From Sciurus carolinensis (lineage: Eukaryota; Chordata; Mammalia; Rodentia; Sciuridae): a DNA stretch of 64,000 nt. The notes under the pieces were generated by a model. The model was not told where the DNA came from. It saw nothing but the letters and a program-made list of their open reading frames with translations, and ran no database searches. The stretch is from positions 17,518,001 through 17,582,000 of the forward strand of contig NC_062226.1 of NCBI RefSeq assembly GCF_902686445.1, given 5' to 3'. Shown here piece after piece: positions 10,370-21,700 of the stretch. The translations under genes were made by a program, and so were the position numbers. Numbering within the stretch: position 1 is the stretch's first letter; every line of letters begins with the position of its first letter.

Positions 10370-12760
10370 ATTCAGCCTCTCAGAACGGTTGCTCACCAGG
10401 TCCTTCTCCCCTTCCAGGGCAGTCCTTTAGCTCTCAACCCATTCCAGTTCATCTGAGAAGCTTAGAGGGTTCTGGGAGGAATGGGCAGATGGTGGGGAGA
10501 GGGCAGCTTCCGGCCCAGCTGGCCCAGCTCTGGGCATCTGTATGGAATGCCTCATGGAGTATCCTTCCTGGTGGTTGGACGTGACAGCTCTGTACCATTC
10601 CCAGGCTCTTGATGAGTTTTCTTCACCCCCTTGTCCTTGATCAGTCATGAGTTTGAGCTGGGATTTTCTCCACATGCTTACCTCCTAGACACTAATGTGT
10701 AGATAACCACATGAGTGGTTTGGTCAGAGGTAGAGATTAGAGAAAGAGGCAGTGAAGTTAATGGAGGTGGTCACTCTAGATGAAAATCTGGAGCAGTGGC
10801 CCTCATGTGACCAGATTGGTGGCCTCTCCCCAGCCAGGGCCCCTCCACGTGGGTTGAGCCAGCACCACTTGTTCCCCAGGTAGCCTTGATTAAGGACTGT
10901 GACCTCCATCAGACACGATCACTAGCCTGTGCCTCTGGAACCTTTTGGCCTGTGATTATTTTTATCTTCAGGCTCTCAGATCATGCTGATGAATGGCAAT
11001 GGAGGGCTGCCACTATGATGTGGGTGTCCAGCTCTGTCTCAAGTGTTTGGAGAAGGGCCAGACTGAAATGTCTCACCCAGAAAGGGAGACCAGACACTCA
11101 TGCAAGGTGGCTTAGCAGTCATCAGACACCTCATTATGCAGATAGAGAACCTGAGTCAAAGGAGGGAGGAGACCTGCCCAGGTTACACAGGATATTTGTC
11201 CAAGTCGATGTCTGAAGAGTCTTCCTCTCTTTCTGGAATTTCAAATGATAGCCTAGTGCTGTCCTGTTTCTCTGCTTCACCCTCTTGTTATTTCACTCCG
11301 ATACTATTCCCTAAACTTCCAAACCTCCCACAACTACCCTGTTCCCCAGAGAGATGCTGACTTCAAGACCAGAGTGTTTTAGAGGAAAAGTCATGACTGT
11401 AACTTGAACAAAGTTTGGGAGGATGTCTTGAATTTCTGAATACTACCTACTCATTTAACATATGGGAAGACAAGCAGAGGAAGGTGAGATGATTTGCAGA
11501 GGAATTACTATTATAAAATATAATCCTTGATGATGCTGATTATATTCAAAACTGCCTGTGTTATCTCATTCCTGTATTAAATAGTAATTTTTCCCATTTA
11601 ATTTGTCCTTGCCTCCCACTCCCTCTCAACCTCTTTTCTCTCATTGACCTCATCCCTCCAATGTCCAGGTTCTGCTTTTCTCAAGGGTTGGAGTCAAGGC
11701 AGATCTGCTGCAAGAAGCTCTGTAGGGTCTGCAGGTGGATCTCAAATGACCTTGTTCATACCAGTAAACCCAGAGCAAGTTAGAACAGGAAAGTTACAAT
11801 GGAGGGAGAGATATTGATAAGGTTGGAAAATTGGCTGGGGCCCATCATGAAGGGCTCTGAGTACCGTATCAGAGGATATGAATTCTAACCTGGAAGCAAC
11901 TGGAAACCACTGGGCGTTTTAGGGACAGGCCATGGGTGCAGCTGTTCTTTGAAAAGATAGCTGACCAACAGTCTGATCAGATGGTGGGGGGACACTGAAA
12001 ATAGGGTCAGACAATGTTATAGTAGTGTGCATGGACAATATCAAGGGCCTGCACTGGGACAAAGACAGAAAGGAGACAAAGGAAGGAATGGTGCTGAATA
12101 ACACAGGAAATGTAGAATCAGAGGAATTCAGATGCTGAAGGTAAAAAAATAGGGCCCAGTTAGAAATGTTTCTAAAGTTTCCAGTTTGGGAAGAAAGTCG
12201 GGTAATTACTTAGGGATGAAGACATATGTATGTGTTTGAGGTACCTCATAGGCTTTTGCTTTTTTGATAATGTTGAATAGCAAGGTGGTGTCCACAACTC
12301 CAAGCATGTTGTTTCTCCTTTGTCACACTTGTGGGTGGACTGAAGTCAGCAGGATTCAGCTTCATTTGGCTCTAAACTCAGACTGAATCCAGTTACGATC
12401 CACACATCTCATCCTCCTTGAATCAGCCATTTCTTGTAGATGTTTTTCTTATGACAAGAGGCAAGAGTGCAAGACAGAGATCCCAGCCACAACAGCTCAC
12501 TTCATGTACTTCACATCATGTTTTCAACCATCTCATTGGCCAAGTCAATTGATACACCAAGCCTGAGGGCAAAGGGTAGGACAGAAATTTCACTTTTCCC
12601 ACAGTCAGCTGTGGCAAAGATGCAGATGCATAATATCATTACAGGGAAATGAATACTAGGAACTGATCATTCAGACTAACATGGCGTAGTAAGTTTCCCT
12701 TCAGCATCCCCTGATCTCCCATTCTTGTGCCCTTTTCCACACTCTCTTAAAGAGCTGTCA
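10370..12760. other. Unassigned intronic DNA
   Basis: About 2.4 kb of diverged DNA. A weak reversed-MIR remnant may lie near 11095-11190 (cctcattatgcagatagagaacctg). No exon, RNA gene or young element is seen. Scattered ORFs of 60-110 codons on both strands overlap one another and look like chance. Confidence 0.45.
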
Positions 12761-12764
12761 CAGA

Positions 12765-12960
12765 GCTTGGGAGTCGACAAACAGATCTGGGCTTGGATGT
12801 TTACTCCTCTGTTCACAACTTTATGCAGCTTCCACTCTCCAAGTCTCAGCTTCATGTTACTTAAAGTGTAGCCAATAACATCTCCCTCCCAGTGTTGTCA
12901 TAAATCCCAGAAATCATTTGCATAAGATTAACATGTAGTTGACGCTTAGCAGTAGTTATG
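12765..12960 (+). repeat. MIR SINE
   Basis: 'gggagtcgacaaacagatctgggcttgg', 'cactctccaagtctcagcttc' and 'ctcccagtgttgtcataaatcc' follow MIR order. It ends right at the provirus target site. Confidence 0.6.
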
Positions 12961-12968
12961 GTGCTGCC

Positions 12969-14324
12969 TGTGTTAGTCAGCTCTTACATTGCTGTGACAA
13001 AATACCTGAGAAAATCAACTTAGAGGAGAAAACATTTATTTTAGTTCACGGTCTCAGTCCATGGTTAGCAGGTTTCATTGTTATAAGGGTATGATGAGGC
13101 AGAGCATCATGGTAGAGAGTATATGGTGGAAAAGAGTTACTCCTTAATAGCTGGGAAGGAGAAGAAGGGAGGGAAAGAGGAAGGGAGGAAGGGAGAGACA
13201 GAGAGACAGACTGAGAGGAAGGGAAGCATCTAGGGAAAAAAATAAATTATTCAAGGTTACACACCCAGTGACCCATGTCTTCAAACTAGGCCCTACCGCC
13301 TAAAGTTTCTACTGTCTCTCAATAGTGCCACTATTGGGGGACCAAACCTCCAGCACATGAACTTTTTTGTTGTTGTTCTAATTAGTTGTACATAATGCTA
13401 GAATGCACTTCACACATAATACATAAATGGAGTTTAACTTCTCATTCTTCTGGTTATACATGAGTGGAACCACAGAGGTCATGTAGTTATACATACACAG
13501 AGGATAATAATATCCAATTCATTTTACTATCCTTTCTACCTCCTTGCCCCCTCCCCTCCCTTCACTACCCTCTGCCTAATCCAAAGTGCCTCTGTTCTTC
13601 CCTAGCACACCCCTTATTATAAATTAGCATCTGCATATCAGAGAAAACATTCCATGTTTGGTTTTTTGGGATTGGCTTATTTCTCTTAGCAGGATTTCTC
13701 CAACTCCATCCATTTACCAGCAAATGCCATTATTTCCTCCTTCTTTAAGGCTGAATAATATTCCATTGTATATATTTACCATATTTTCTTTATCCATTCA
13801 TCTGTTGAAGGACACATAACTTGGTTCCATAGTTTAGCTATTATGAGTTCAACTGCTATAAACATTGATGTGGCTGTATCACTGTAGTATGCTGCTTTTA
13901 AGTCCCTTGGGTATAAACTGAGGAGTAGGATAGCTAGATCAAATGGTGGGTCCATTGCGAGTTTTCTGAGGAATCTGCATACCACTTCCCATAATGGTTG
14001 CACCATTTTGCAGTCCCACCAGCAATGTATGAATGTACCTTCCCCCCACATTCTCACCAATGTTTATTGTTGCTTATATTCTTGATAATTGCCATTCTGA
14101 CCAGAGTGAGATGAAATCTTAGAGGAGTTTTAATTTGCATTTCCCTAATTGCTAGAGATGGTGAACATTTTTCATATGTATGTTGATCTTCTGTGAGCTA
14201 TTCAGTTCTTGAGCCTGTTTATTGATTGGGTTATTTGTTTTTTGGTGTTAAGTTTTGTGAGTTCTTCAGGCTAAATAAAGAACACATGAACTTTTGAGGG
14301 ACGTTCTAATCTCAAATTGTAACA
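12969..14324 (-). repeat. MaLR 3' LTR (split by L1)
   Basis: The LTR sequence runs 12969-13366 and resumes at about 14296-14324, ending TGTAACA as read on +. It carries the family motif 'gctgtgacaaaatacctgag', a GA-rich block (13150-13215) and 'agtgacccatgtcttcaaactaggccctaccgcc'. The gap is the L1 insertion described separately. Confidence 0.85.
13364..14282 (-). mobile_element. 5'-truncated L1 inserted in the MaLR LTR
   Basis: Reversed L1 3' portion, about 915 bases. The tail at the left reads 'ttgttctaattagttgtacat' on +, the reverse of the squirrel L1 3' end seen at 44640. Minus frame 14060-13776 encodes an ORF2 C-terminal remnant with [30 protein letters not shown] and LIIAKLWNQ. The target duplication CACATGAACTTTT occurs at 13354-13366 and 14283-14295. 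It cannot be autonomous, since it holds only the last part of ORF2 and the 3' UTR. Confidence 0.88.
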
Positions 14325-15826
14325 TTCTGCCTCTGGCCCCCAACGGTTCAGGCCCATGTAACAGTGAAAAAGGAATTTAGTCCATATCCAGAAGTCCTCA
14401 AAGTCTCATCAGTTCCACCATTGCTTGAGAGTCCATGTCCAAAGTTTCCTCTGAGACTCAAGATGAACTCTTAGTTGTGAGCTCCTGTGGAATAAAAAGA
14501 AAATAACAATCTTACAAAATATAGTGGTGGGACAGGCAAAGTAAACATTCCTATTCCAAAAGAGAGGAATAGGAGAATACCAAGATGGGATTAAACCAAA
14601 GCAAGAATGAAACCCAGTAGGGTAAAATCCTGTAGCTCCTTGCCCAGCCTCTGGGGCACATGTGGGCTTAAAAGGGCACAGGCCATCCCTCCCCATGCCA
14701 TGAAGTGCCCATTGCAGCCCAATGACCTCTTCTTGGGCTGGCTCTGCTTGCTGCTTGCTTGTTTCCTTGGCAGATGTTCCATGTTCTTGACATCTCCAAC
14801 ATCCTGGGGTCTCCATGGCAACTTTGGCTTCCTTATGATTGCTTCACATGTGACCCCTTCAAGGCCTGCCTTCAGGATCCCAGACCCTGCCACACACTGC
14901 CTAACCACCCCCCGAGTCTTCCTTTGAATCTGAATCCAGGTTTCCTTGACCCATAACACTTGAATCTGCAAGCCTGCAACACCAGCACCCCATGGCTGAT
15001 GCTCCTACCATTGGGAGCAATAGCCAGGCTCCTGTGACCAGGGCTGCAGCAGCCTCTGTGTGCTTGGATGGCTGAACATGGTGAAAGGGAACATGGAAGA
15101 TAATTCCCCAGGCAACCCTGTGAGAACAGGGTACACTGGTAATCTTCTCTCAAAGCAGAGTCTTTCAAAGGAGTTTAAACGTTTATGTGCTTGAGCATGT
15201 GATGGGTGATGGGCGAGCTCTGGGCAATGCCTGAGATGCCTGACAGCTTTTATATGACAGCTAATAAAACTATTAGTTTTTAGATGTTAATGACTCTAAT
15301 CTTTTCAACAACCACACCCTCCTTCGCTCCAATTTTACTTGCACTTTTCTGGTCAAACTGCCAGTCTTTTCAAATCTTCCCACTGTGTGTCTTGCTTTCA
15401 GTTCTCACTAAAAGTCTGGTCAAACACTGCCAGCCATTCCCATGACACCACCCGAAAACTGTGCTGCCTTGAAATTTCCTCCTCTGCTTTAATTAATTTA
15501 TCACCTTTAAACCCATGTTCACACAAAGTCTCAAGGAATAGAGAAAATGTAGACAGGTTCTTTGCCAGAATGTAACATGTATTGCTTTTATGCCAATTCA
15601 CAATAAAGTCATCAAACCTCATGAGCACAGCCTTTGCTTTCCACATCCCTATTAGCATTCTGATCTTGTGAGCTCACAACAGAGTTGTCCACTTACAACA
15701 TTCTAAGGCCTCTCTATCCTGCATCTCCAAGCATTTCCAAATTCTTCTCACAAACCAGTTCCAAAGGCTTCTGAACAACTTCCGAAAGTAAAGTCAGCAA
15801 CAACTCCACTTCTCAGCACCGGTTGT
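14325..15826 (-). mobile_element. MaLR internal region
   Basis: About 1.5 kb between the two LTRs. Minus-strand ORFs of 98-135 codons at 14409-15168 are fragments in different frames and show no protease, integrase or reverse transcriptase motif. The region resembles the non-coding internal part of THE1-type MaLR elements as I recall them. The left end (minus-strand 3' end) carries the polypurine tract. Confidence 0.7.
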
Positions 15827-16198
15827 TTGTGTTAATCTGCTTTTCGTTGCTATGACAAAATACCTGAGAAATCCAACATAGAGGAGGATACGTTTATTTT
15901 AGCTAATAGTTTCAAAGATTACAGTCCATGGTCAACATACTCCATTGCTGTGGGCCTGTGAGAGAAGGTATGGTGAAACAGAGCTGCTCACTTCCTAAGA
16001 GCAGATCAGAAAGAGTGGGAAAGAGAGCAAGGAACTGGGGACAAAATAAATTCTTAAAGATCATGCCTCAAGTGACCCACCTCTTTCAAATAGACCCTAC
16101 CTCCTAAAGTTTCCACCACCTCCCAGTATTGCCACCAGCTGGGGTCCAAGTCTCCAACACATGAGCTTTTGGAGGACATTCAGATTCAAAGTACAACA
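15827..16198 (-). repeat. MaLR 5' LTR
   Basis: 372 bases, from TGTGTTAATCTG to GTACAACA as read on +. It shares with the other LTR 'gctatgacaaaatacctgag', 'acagtccatggt', 'agtgacccacctctttcaaatagaccctac' and 'caacacatgagcttttggaggacatt'. Shorter than the partner mainly in the GA-rich part. Confidence 0.85.
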
Positions 16199-16203
16199 CT
16201 ACC

Positions 16204-16505
16204 TTTTGCCTTATCTCTCCTGGTAGAAAACCAATTCAACCACCCATCACTCGATAGGTATTATGAATTCAAGACAGTCCTCACATAAAATTATGCATTT
16301 GAACAGGGGAAATTGTGAAGAACAAGACTTAACCTTTGGTTACAGAGGAACCTTAAAAAAGCTATAGGATGGTAATTTAAATGCAGATAAATCCAAGGTC
16401 CCTGCTTTTTTTCCTTACCCACAATGGTTAACACACAATAATCATCAAATTAAATACAGATCTCCTTATTATTGTCCTTGTGGTTTTGATTATTGCTCTG
16501 ATATT
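16204..16505. other. Unassigned intronic DNA
   Basis: Follows the provirus flank. AT-rich, no repeat recognised. Confidence 0.4.
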
Positions 16506-16507
16506 TG

Positions 16508-16632
16508 TAGTGGTGTAAAGGACCATGAGCTTTAAGATCTGAATCTATGACTTTGGACAAGTGATTAGTTGAGTTTCATTCTGTTTCCTTATTTTACAAT
16601 GAGAGCATGTGTGCCTGCTTCTAAGCACTTGT
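16508..16632 (+). repeat. MIR SINE fragment
   Basis: 'taaaggaccatgagctttaag', 'tgactttggacaagtgattag' and 'tctgtttccttattttacaatg' follow the MIR order. Confidence 0.5.
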
Positions 16633-16639
16633 CATGAGA

Positions 16640-17280
16640 GTGACATGCCATGACATATGTCAGGTATCTTCCATCACCATGAGAGCAGAGAGCTGGCCCT
16701 CAGTATTGTTATGTCTAGTCCAAGCCTCCCCCACCATGCGTCTTGGCCCCGAGCTGGGCTCCAGTGACACATGGGCAGAGAGGCATAGTATGGCCCATTC
16801 AGAGTCAGAACAGACAAGGATACCATGCTTATTGTTCTGAGAGCTCACAGAAATGTCTTTCCAAGCCACAGGGACAAGAAGAGTAAATAGGAAAGTGAAC
16901 AGCAGACTGTGTGTCTGGCCTGTGATGATAAGTGATGACTGAGTTGGAAGCAAGTGAAAATGGAATCATAAAAGGATGACGGGGTGGGAGGAGGGGAGCC
17001 AGCCAGCCAGGCGGGCTTGGGAGGAAGGCTTTGCACCTCTCCAGCACTCTCACAGACAGGCCGTGAGCACCTCTGAGCTGCGGGGAGCAAGGGAGGCAGC
17101 AGCCTCTCCTCTCGCCTTGTCTGCCTGTACCTCCTTCAGCGGGAGGTGCCATGGACACAGTCAGCAGATGTCAGTGGTTCTGGAAGGGCGGAGAACAGTC
17201 TTAGGGATTGTTTCACTTACAATGCCCCAAATTTACAGATACAGAAACTGAAGTCCCTTTGGCTTTATAAAAGGCATACC
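16640..17280. other. Unassigned intronic DNA
   Basis: Moderately GC-rich at 16980-17160. A weak reversed-MIR remnant may lie at 17195-17260. No splice-flanked exon is seen; overlapping ORFs on both strands are considered chance. Confidence 0.4.
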
Positions 17281-17282
17281 TT

Positions 17283-17730
17283 GGTATTATGGTTTGAAGA
17301 TGAGGTGTCCCCCCACAAAACTGCTACTGTAGGAACATTCAGATGTGAAATGATTAGATCGTGAGAGCTATAACCTAGTCCATGGATTAATCCATTTAAT
17401 GGTTTAATAATTTGAAAAGACTGCTGTACTGGGTGATAGCCGTAGACAGGTAGGATGTGGCTGGAGGACGGAGACCAGTGGGAACATGCCTTTGGAGGTT
17501 ATATGTTGTCCCTGGCACCTTTCTGTCTCCGCTTCCTGGCCAGCATGACCTGAGCATCTTTCTTCTGCCACACCCTTTGGCCATGGTGTTCTGCTTCACT
17601 GCAGGCCCAGAGCAATGGGGTCAGCTGACCATGTGCTGAGACCTCTGGAACCATGAGTCCCAAATAAACTGTTCATCTTCTAAGTTGTTCTCATCAGGCA
17701 TTTGGGTCACAGCAACAAAAAACGAACACA
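17283..17730 (+). repeat. Solitary ERVL-MaLR LTR
   Basis: Opens 'ttatggtttgaagatgaggtgtcc', then 'gaaatgattagatcgtgagagc', 'aagactgctgtactggg' and a promoter-distal part 'cacaccctttggccatgg'. A polyadenylation-type 'cccaaataaactg' comes before the closing 'gggtcacagcaac...acaca'. This is the forward orientation of the family seen reversed in the 13-16 kb provirus. No internal region or partner LTR nearby, so a solo LTR. Confidence 0.8.
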
Positions 17731-17809
17731 CTTAGAACTGGCTCTCCCACCCAAGAACAACAATAAGAACTCAAACCACAATTCATTATATTTTCAGCAA
17801 CAAGAAATG

Positions 17810-17980
17810 CCCAAAGAGTGTGCTGAGCCTTTTCAAATCTGTCTCTTGAACCTTCCAGCAATACGTGTTGTCCTTACTACAGATAAGGAAAAAGTCCCAG
17901 AGGAAGGGGAAGCAACTTGATCAAGTTCATACAGGTTCTGAGTGGCAGATACAGGATTTAAATCCAGGATAAAAGGATTC
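17810..17980 (-). repeat. MIR SINE fragment
   Basis: 'ctactacagataaggaaaaagtcccagagg', 'gcaacttgatcaagttcat' and 'ggatttaaatccagg' are a reversed MIR. Confidence 0.5.
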
Positions 17981-17984
17981 TAAG

Positions 17985-18515
17985 GCCCACTGTCTGAAAA
18001 TGGTTTGCAGGAAGGCACTGACCACTTTGAAGTGGCCTGGAAGAGCACCATACAGGATGAACCCAGTTTGTCCATTATCAAGGGGTTCTGTTGTTTTTCT
18101 CCAAGAGTTTATAGAGTCAGAGTGCATGTAACATAAAATGAGAACTCAATAAATGGGACCTGGGAGACAGAAAGAGTAAATATTTTAAAACCAATGCAGT
18201 TCATCTATAGCTGAAGATACAGAGTTTTAGTAACTAGCATGATAGAAATTCACTTAATTGAATTCCCTTATGGGAACCACTTTAATGAAGAGATTAAACT
18301 TTTTTAGGTCTGCATTATTAACCACATATAAATGTATGTTTTTAATGTGCTTAAGGATATTTCAAATTCATTTAATTTCTTTATAGTACCTGCTTGGAAA
18401 TGTAATATTCTCATTATAGAAAGCTTAGAAATGTCACAGGAGCACAAAGAGCAAAAATTTTCTACAAAAACTTCAAAGTACACAGAAGAATTAATATCAC
18501 CAAATGCAACAGAAG
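17985..18515. other. Unassigned intronic DNA
   Basis: AT-rich, no recognised repeat, exon or RNA gene. Confidence 0.4.
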
Positions 18516-18519
18516 GAAT

Positions 18520-18705
18520 ACTGGTTCCAGTGGCCAGCAGCCCTGGTTCTAATCCTGGCTGAGCCAGAGGCCAATCCAGTGATTTGGTCAGATCCCTTCA
18601 GTCTCTAAACTCTAATATTCCCATCTGAAAAGTGAAGCTAGCAAGATGAACTAGAGGACCTTTAAGAGTGTTTCCTGCTCTGATATGGAGTAGAATTCTG
18701 TTGTA
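18520..18705 (+). repeat. MIR SINE
   Basis: 'agcagccctggttctaatcctggctgagcc', 'gatttggtcagatcccttcagtctctaaac' and 'ttcccatctgaaaagtgaag' match MIR from head to core. Confidence 0.65.
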
Positions 18706-18879
18706 GACATTTTATGAACACTCTTGTTTACAGTCCACATTTCCCTAGCAAATACCTTTCATGGATGGAAGTTTCTTGCAGTCCTTAGCAAAGTCATCAT
18801 TATTCTAAATGAACTCAGCCTGAGTTCAGGACAAGTATAATATATTTACATATTAACTAATTTGTCCATCCATCCATCC

Positions 18880-19185
18880 ACTCATCAAATGAGTTGCCTA
18901 CTCTTCATCAGGTACTGTACTCTTTATTGAGATAAGAATGATTAAGAAAATATTTCTGCAACCAAGAAATCCCAGTTTAGTGGGGGAAAGGGCAAATAAA
19001 AATTATTTCCCTATCCCTTTGGCATAGGCATTAATATTGTAAAATATGTGCTTTCACTTATTTTAACTTTGGTTTATTGAATGTCTGCGGTGTATCAGGC
19101 ATTGCAGCTGGTGCTGGGATACAATAGTGAACCAGGTAGTTTTAACACCTTCAGTCAAGGATCTTCCATTGTAGTGAAAGGGTTG
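18880..19185 (-). repeat. LINE L2 fragments (two)
   Basis: Two reversed L2 ends. 18880-18995 has 'catcaggtactgtactc' and 'cccagtttagtgggggaaag'. 19065-19185 has 'tttattgaatgtctgcggtgtatcaggcattg' and 'gggatacaatagtgaaccagg'. They may be separate copies or a duplicated end. Confidence 0.45.
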
Positions 19186-19189
19186 AAGG

Positions 19190-19690
19190 AGGTGTTCCTT
19201 GACAGCCTGATTGCCTGGTGGGTGCAGAGACAGAGTTGGAGAAAGGAGTCACTGATGGAAGGGGTTAATAACCCCCCACTCTGACTGTCAGAGCATCTTA
19301 GAGTAGGAAATGCTTGGTTGCAAATAGTGGAGAGTTAGCTGAGTCAGCAAAATACAAAATGGAAGTCAATAAGGCCAATAGCTGTGGCATTGATGGAGAT
19401 CTTGCCAGAGACACCTAGCCCACTGCTTAAGAATGATCTCAGCTGTGGCTAAAACAGTGTCCAGAGACCAGCAGTCAGCGATTCAGAAGGGCAGTACAAA
19501 CGACTGATTCTTGGTGTGCCCAGAAGTGAAGGACCTCTAATATAAACTTTTGTTTTGCAGCTGAGAAAACTAAGGCCCATAGAGGAGGAAATGACTTGTG
19601 CCCCCAGAGTTAATATGTGAACATACATCAAAAACCTGGAGCCATCTTGGAATTAAAGGAAAAGGGTTGGGAACTAATTTATTGACCAGG
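19190..19690. other. Unassigned intronic DNA
   Basis: No confident repeat. A faint reversed-MIR signal at 19550-19620 (ctgagaaaactaaggcccatagagg) is possible. Confidence 0.4.
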
Positions 19691-19699
19691 AGCTCATTG

Positions 19700-19900
19700 T
19701 CTACTGGAGCTGTGAGATAACACTTTACACTATTTCAATTTCTTCTTCCATCACCCCTGTGAGATAGAGACACTACTATTGTTTCCATTCTACATATGAG
19801 AAATCAGAGACCAAAGAGGTGAAGCAAATTCCCCAAGGCCACACCACTGCAGAGAAAGAACGTGAAGACTGAACCCCAGTCTGCCACCTACCCCCAGCAC
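19700..19900 (-). repeat. MIR SINE
   Basis: Reversed MIR: 'aacactttacactatttcaatttc', 'cacccctgtgagatagagacactactattg', 'catatgagaaatcagagaccaaag' and 'caaggccacaccactgc'. Confidence 0.6.
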
Positions 19901-20279
19901 TGATAGGCTCTCCCTTCCACCTACGTCCTGTTCTCCAGGCAGCCTTATAGGGATCCCTGCGGTGGATACTTCTCATTTTAAAAATACATATTTGTTGTAT
20001 AATGTGTGACAGTAATTAATGATCCATTCCTAGTCAATAAAAACTCGTTCAGTAAGCACACAATGAGGAAAATAAAAATGTAGCAGGATGTCTGAATAGT
20101 TGTCTTATTGTTGCCACTAGTCCCAAAAAGAGGGAAGGGGGAATGAGCTGTGCCCTCACCTGCAGAGTCACTGATAGGAGAGAAAGGAACCTCAGCCTCT
20201 GCCCTTTCCACGACAAAGGAGCATCCTCCCTGCCACCCCAGCCTGGCTTCCCGTCCCTTTGCCCACAGTAACCATTTTA

Positions 20280-20440
20280 CCTCTCCCATTATGAATCATG
20301 AGGTCTGCAGCTTTTGGCAGATCATAAATCAATCCGGGGAGTCTCGAGGACAAATCCCAGGACTTTTAATCTTTAATATTAGACATGTTTAAGGTGGTGA
20401 ATATTTCATGAAGGGGCGGTTGCATTTTAACACATCATTA
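20280..20440. promoter_or_regulatory. Candidate conserved non-coding block
   Basis: Unique sequence with several closely spaced AT-core motifs (cattatgaatcatgagg, agatcataaatcaatccgg, ttttaatctttaatattag, aacacatcattagtgactc) in a less AT-rich setting. No repeat match. It looks like the ancient enhancer texture common in neurodevelopmental gene introns, but this is inference from appearance. Confidence 0.22.
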
Positions 20441-20444
20441 GTGA

Positions 20445-21035
20445 CTCCCACCCCACCCTGCTTGGGAAATTACTCCCATCCAAATTCAAGGCTCTCAGCC
20501 CTTTCCCTCCACGTCCCTTACTCTGGCGACAGTCAGTCCATGGGGTTGCACACACCTACAGCATTCCCACCTGGTGGAAGACCTCAGGCTTGCGGGTGGA
20601 GGGCAGGGTTACAGAGAGCGTTCCTGCCTAGGGACAGCCCCCTCATGGTTCACAAGCAGCCAGAGAAGAGAAAACATAGATCTCTTCATTCCATTGCTCC
20701 TTCTGTCTTTCAACAATCTCGTTGTGAACATGTCAGATACTCTCTCTGATCCATTCTTCACTCCATATTCTGTTCTACTGCCATTTCAGTTCAGCCGGTA
20801 TATATGAACCAGGCTATTGCCAGATACTTGCTTGGTTCTGATAGTACACAGATTAAACAACACTGCAATATATAAACAAGTAAAGGTTTTTATTTTTTAA
20901 CACTAGAATGCCTCATATAAGATTCACTGTATTACATTTATAGTTCATCAGTGAAAACAGGAAGGTTATTTGATGAATACAAACATTTTGAAATTAGATC
21001 TGACATAGTTTTCCCACGTACATATATGAAAACAA
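20445..21035. other. Unassigned intronic DNA
   Basis: No repeat family recognised; the overlapping + strand ORFs at 20408-20807 have no protein-like character. Confidence 0.4.
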
Positions 21036-21039
21036 CACA

Positions 21040-21172
21040 ATGAATCCCACCACCATGTATATCCATAAGAATGGGACACTAATGAGGATAAGATATATTC
21101 CATACTTGTATAATTATATCAAAATGGATCCTACTGTCATATGTAACTAAAAAGAACCAATAAAAAAGAAAT
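21040..21172 (+). mobile_element. L1 3' tail fragment (sciurid L1)
   Basis: Ends 'cttgtataattatatcaaaatgg', 'cctactgtcatatgtaactaaaaagaacc', 'aataaaaaag', the same 3' UTR as the L1 at 44560-44687. Only the last ~130 bases are present. Confidence 0.75.
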
Positions 21173-21639
21173 TAGGAGTTATGGGTGATATTTGTAGAAC
21201 CTGCACGTCACCTAGTATCTTGTTTTAGTTGTGCAAGATTGAGAGAATCCCAAAACACAAGCTGTGTCATTTCAAATAGCATGAACTTATTAGCACCTGG
21301 CTCATAGTCTCCACATCCTCTTCCATGAAACAAACATGATAGGAGACATTTTTTTTCTGAGACCTGTATAAAATGAGTTTACCTGACCAGCTGAGTTAAT
21401 ATGAGGATGCAGTGTCCTTACTTTTGGTATGCAACATCAGAGTGTTTATCTGTCTTTTTTTTTTATTATAAAGATATTTAAAAAGGAAACTATTTAAAGA
21501 AAATGAAAACTCACAATCAAAAGTCCATAAATTCCCCACATTGAACAATGCATTTCCATAGACATAATTTGAAAACTCATAGGTTAGGCCCCTCAGAATC
21601 ACTGTAAGATGGAAGGGTTGTGGGTTCATTTGCGTGTGT

Positions 21640-21700
21640 CTATGCACGCACATGTATGTATGCATCTATGTGTGAGTGTCTGTATGTGTCTGTGTTCACC
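21640..21700. repeat. Degenerate TG-rich stretch
   Basis: Imperfect tgtgtctatg/tatgtgtc units without a clean period; an old decayed microsatellite. Confidence 0.5.

Larger units (their letters stand above)
12969..16198 (-). mobile_element. Complete ERVL-MaLR provirus, interrupted by an L1
   Basis: Two related LTRs in the same (minus) orientation flank about 1.5 kb of internal DNA. Each LTR starts TGT and ends ACA on its own strand. The flanks are CTGCC (12964-12968) and CTACC (16199-16203), a 5-base target duplication with one change. On the minus strand a polypurine tract (gggggccagaggcagaa) precedes the 3' LTR. Internal ORFs are short and broken; MaLR elements generally lack usable genes and depend on ERVL proteins. 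Without the L1 the element is about 2.3 kb. Divergence between the LTRs suggests an old but lineage-restricted insertion. Confidence 0.85.

Noticed and set aside
14409..15168. Minus-strand ORFs of 98-135 codons
   Set aside because: They lie in the MaLR internal region, in different frames, with no retroviral enzyme motifs.
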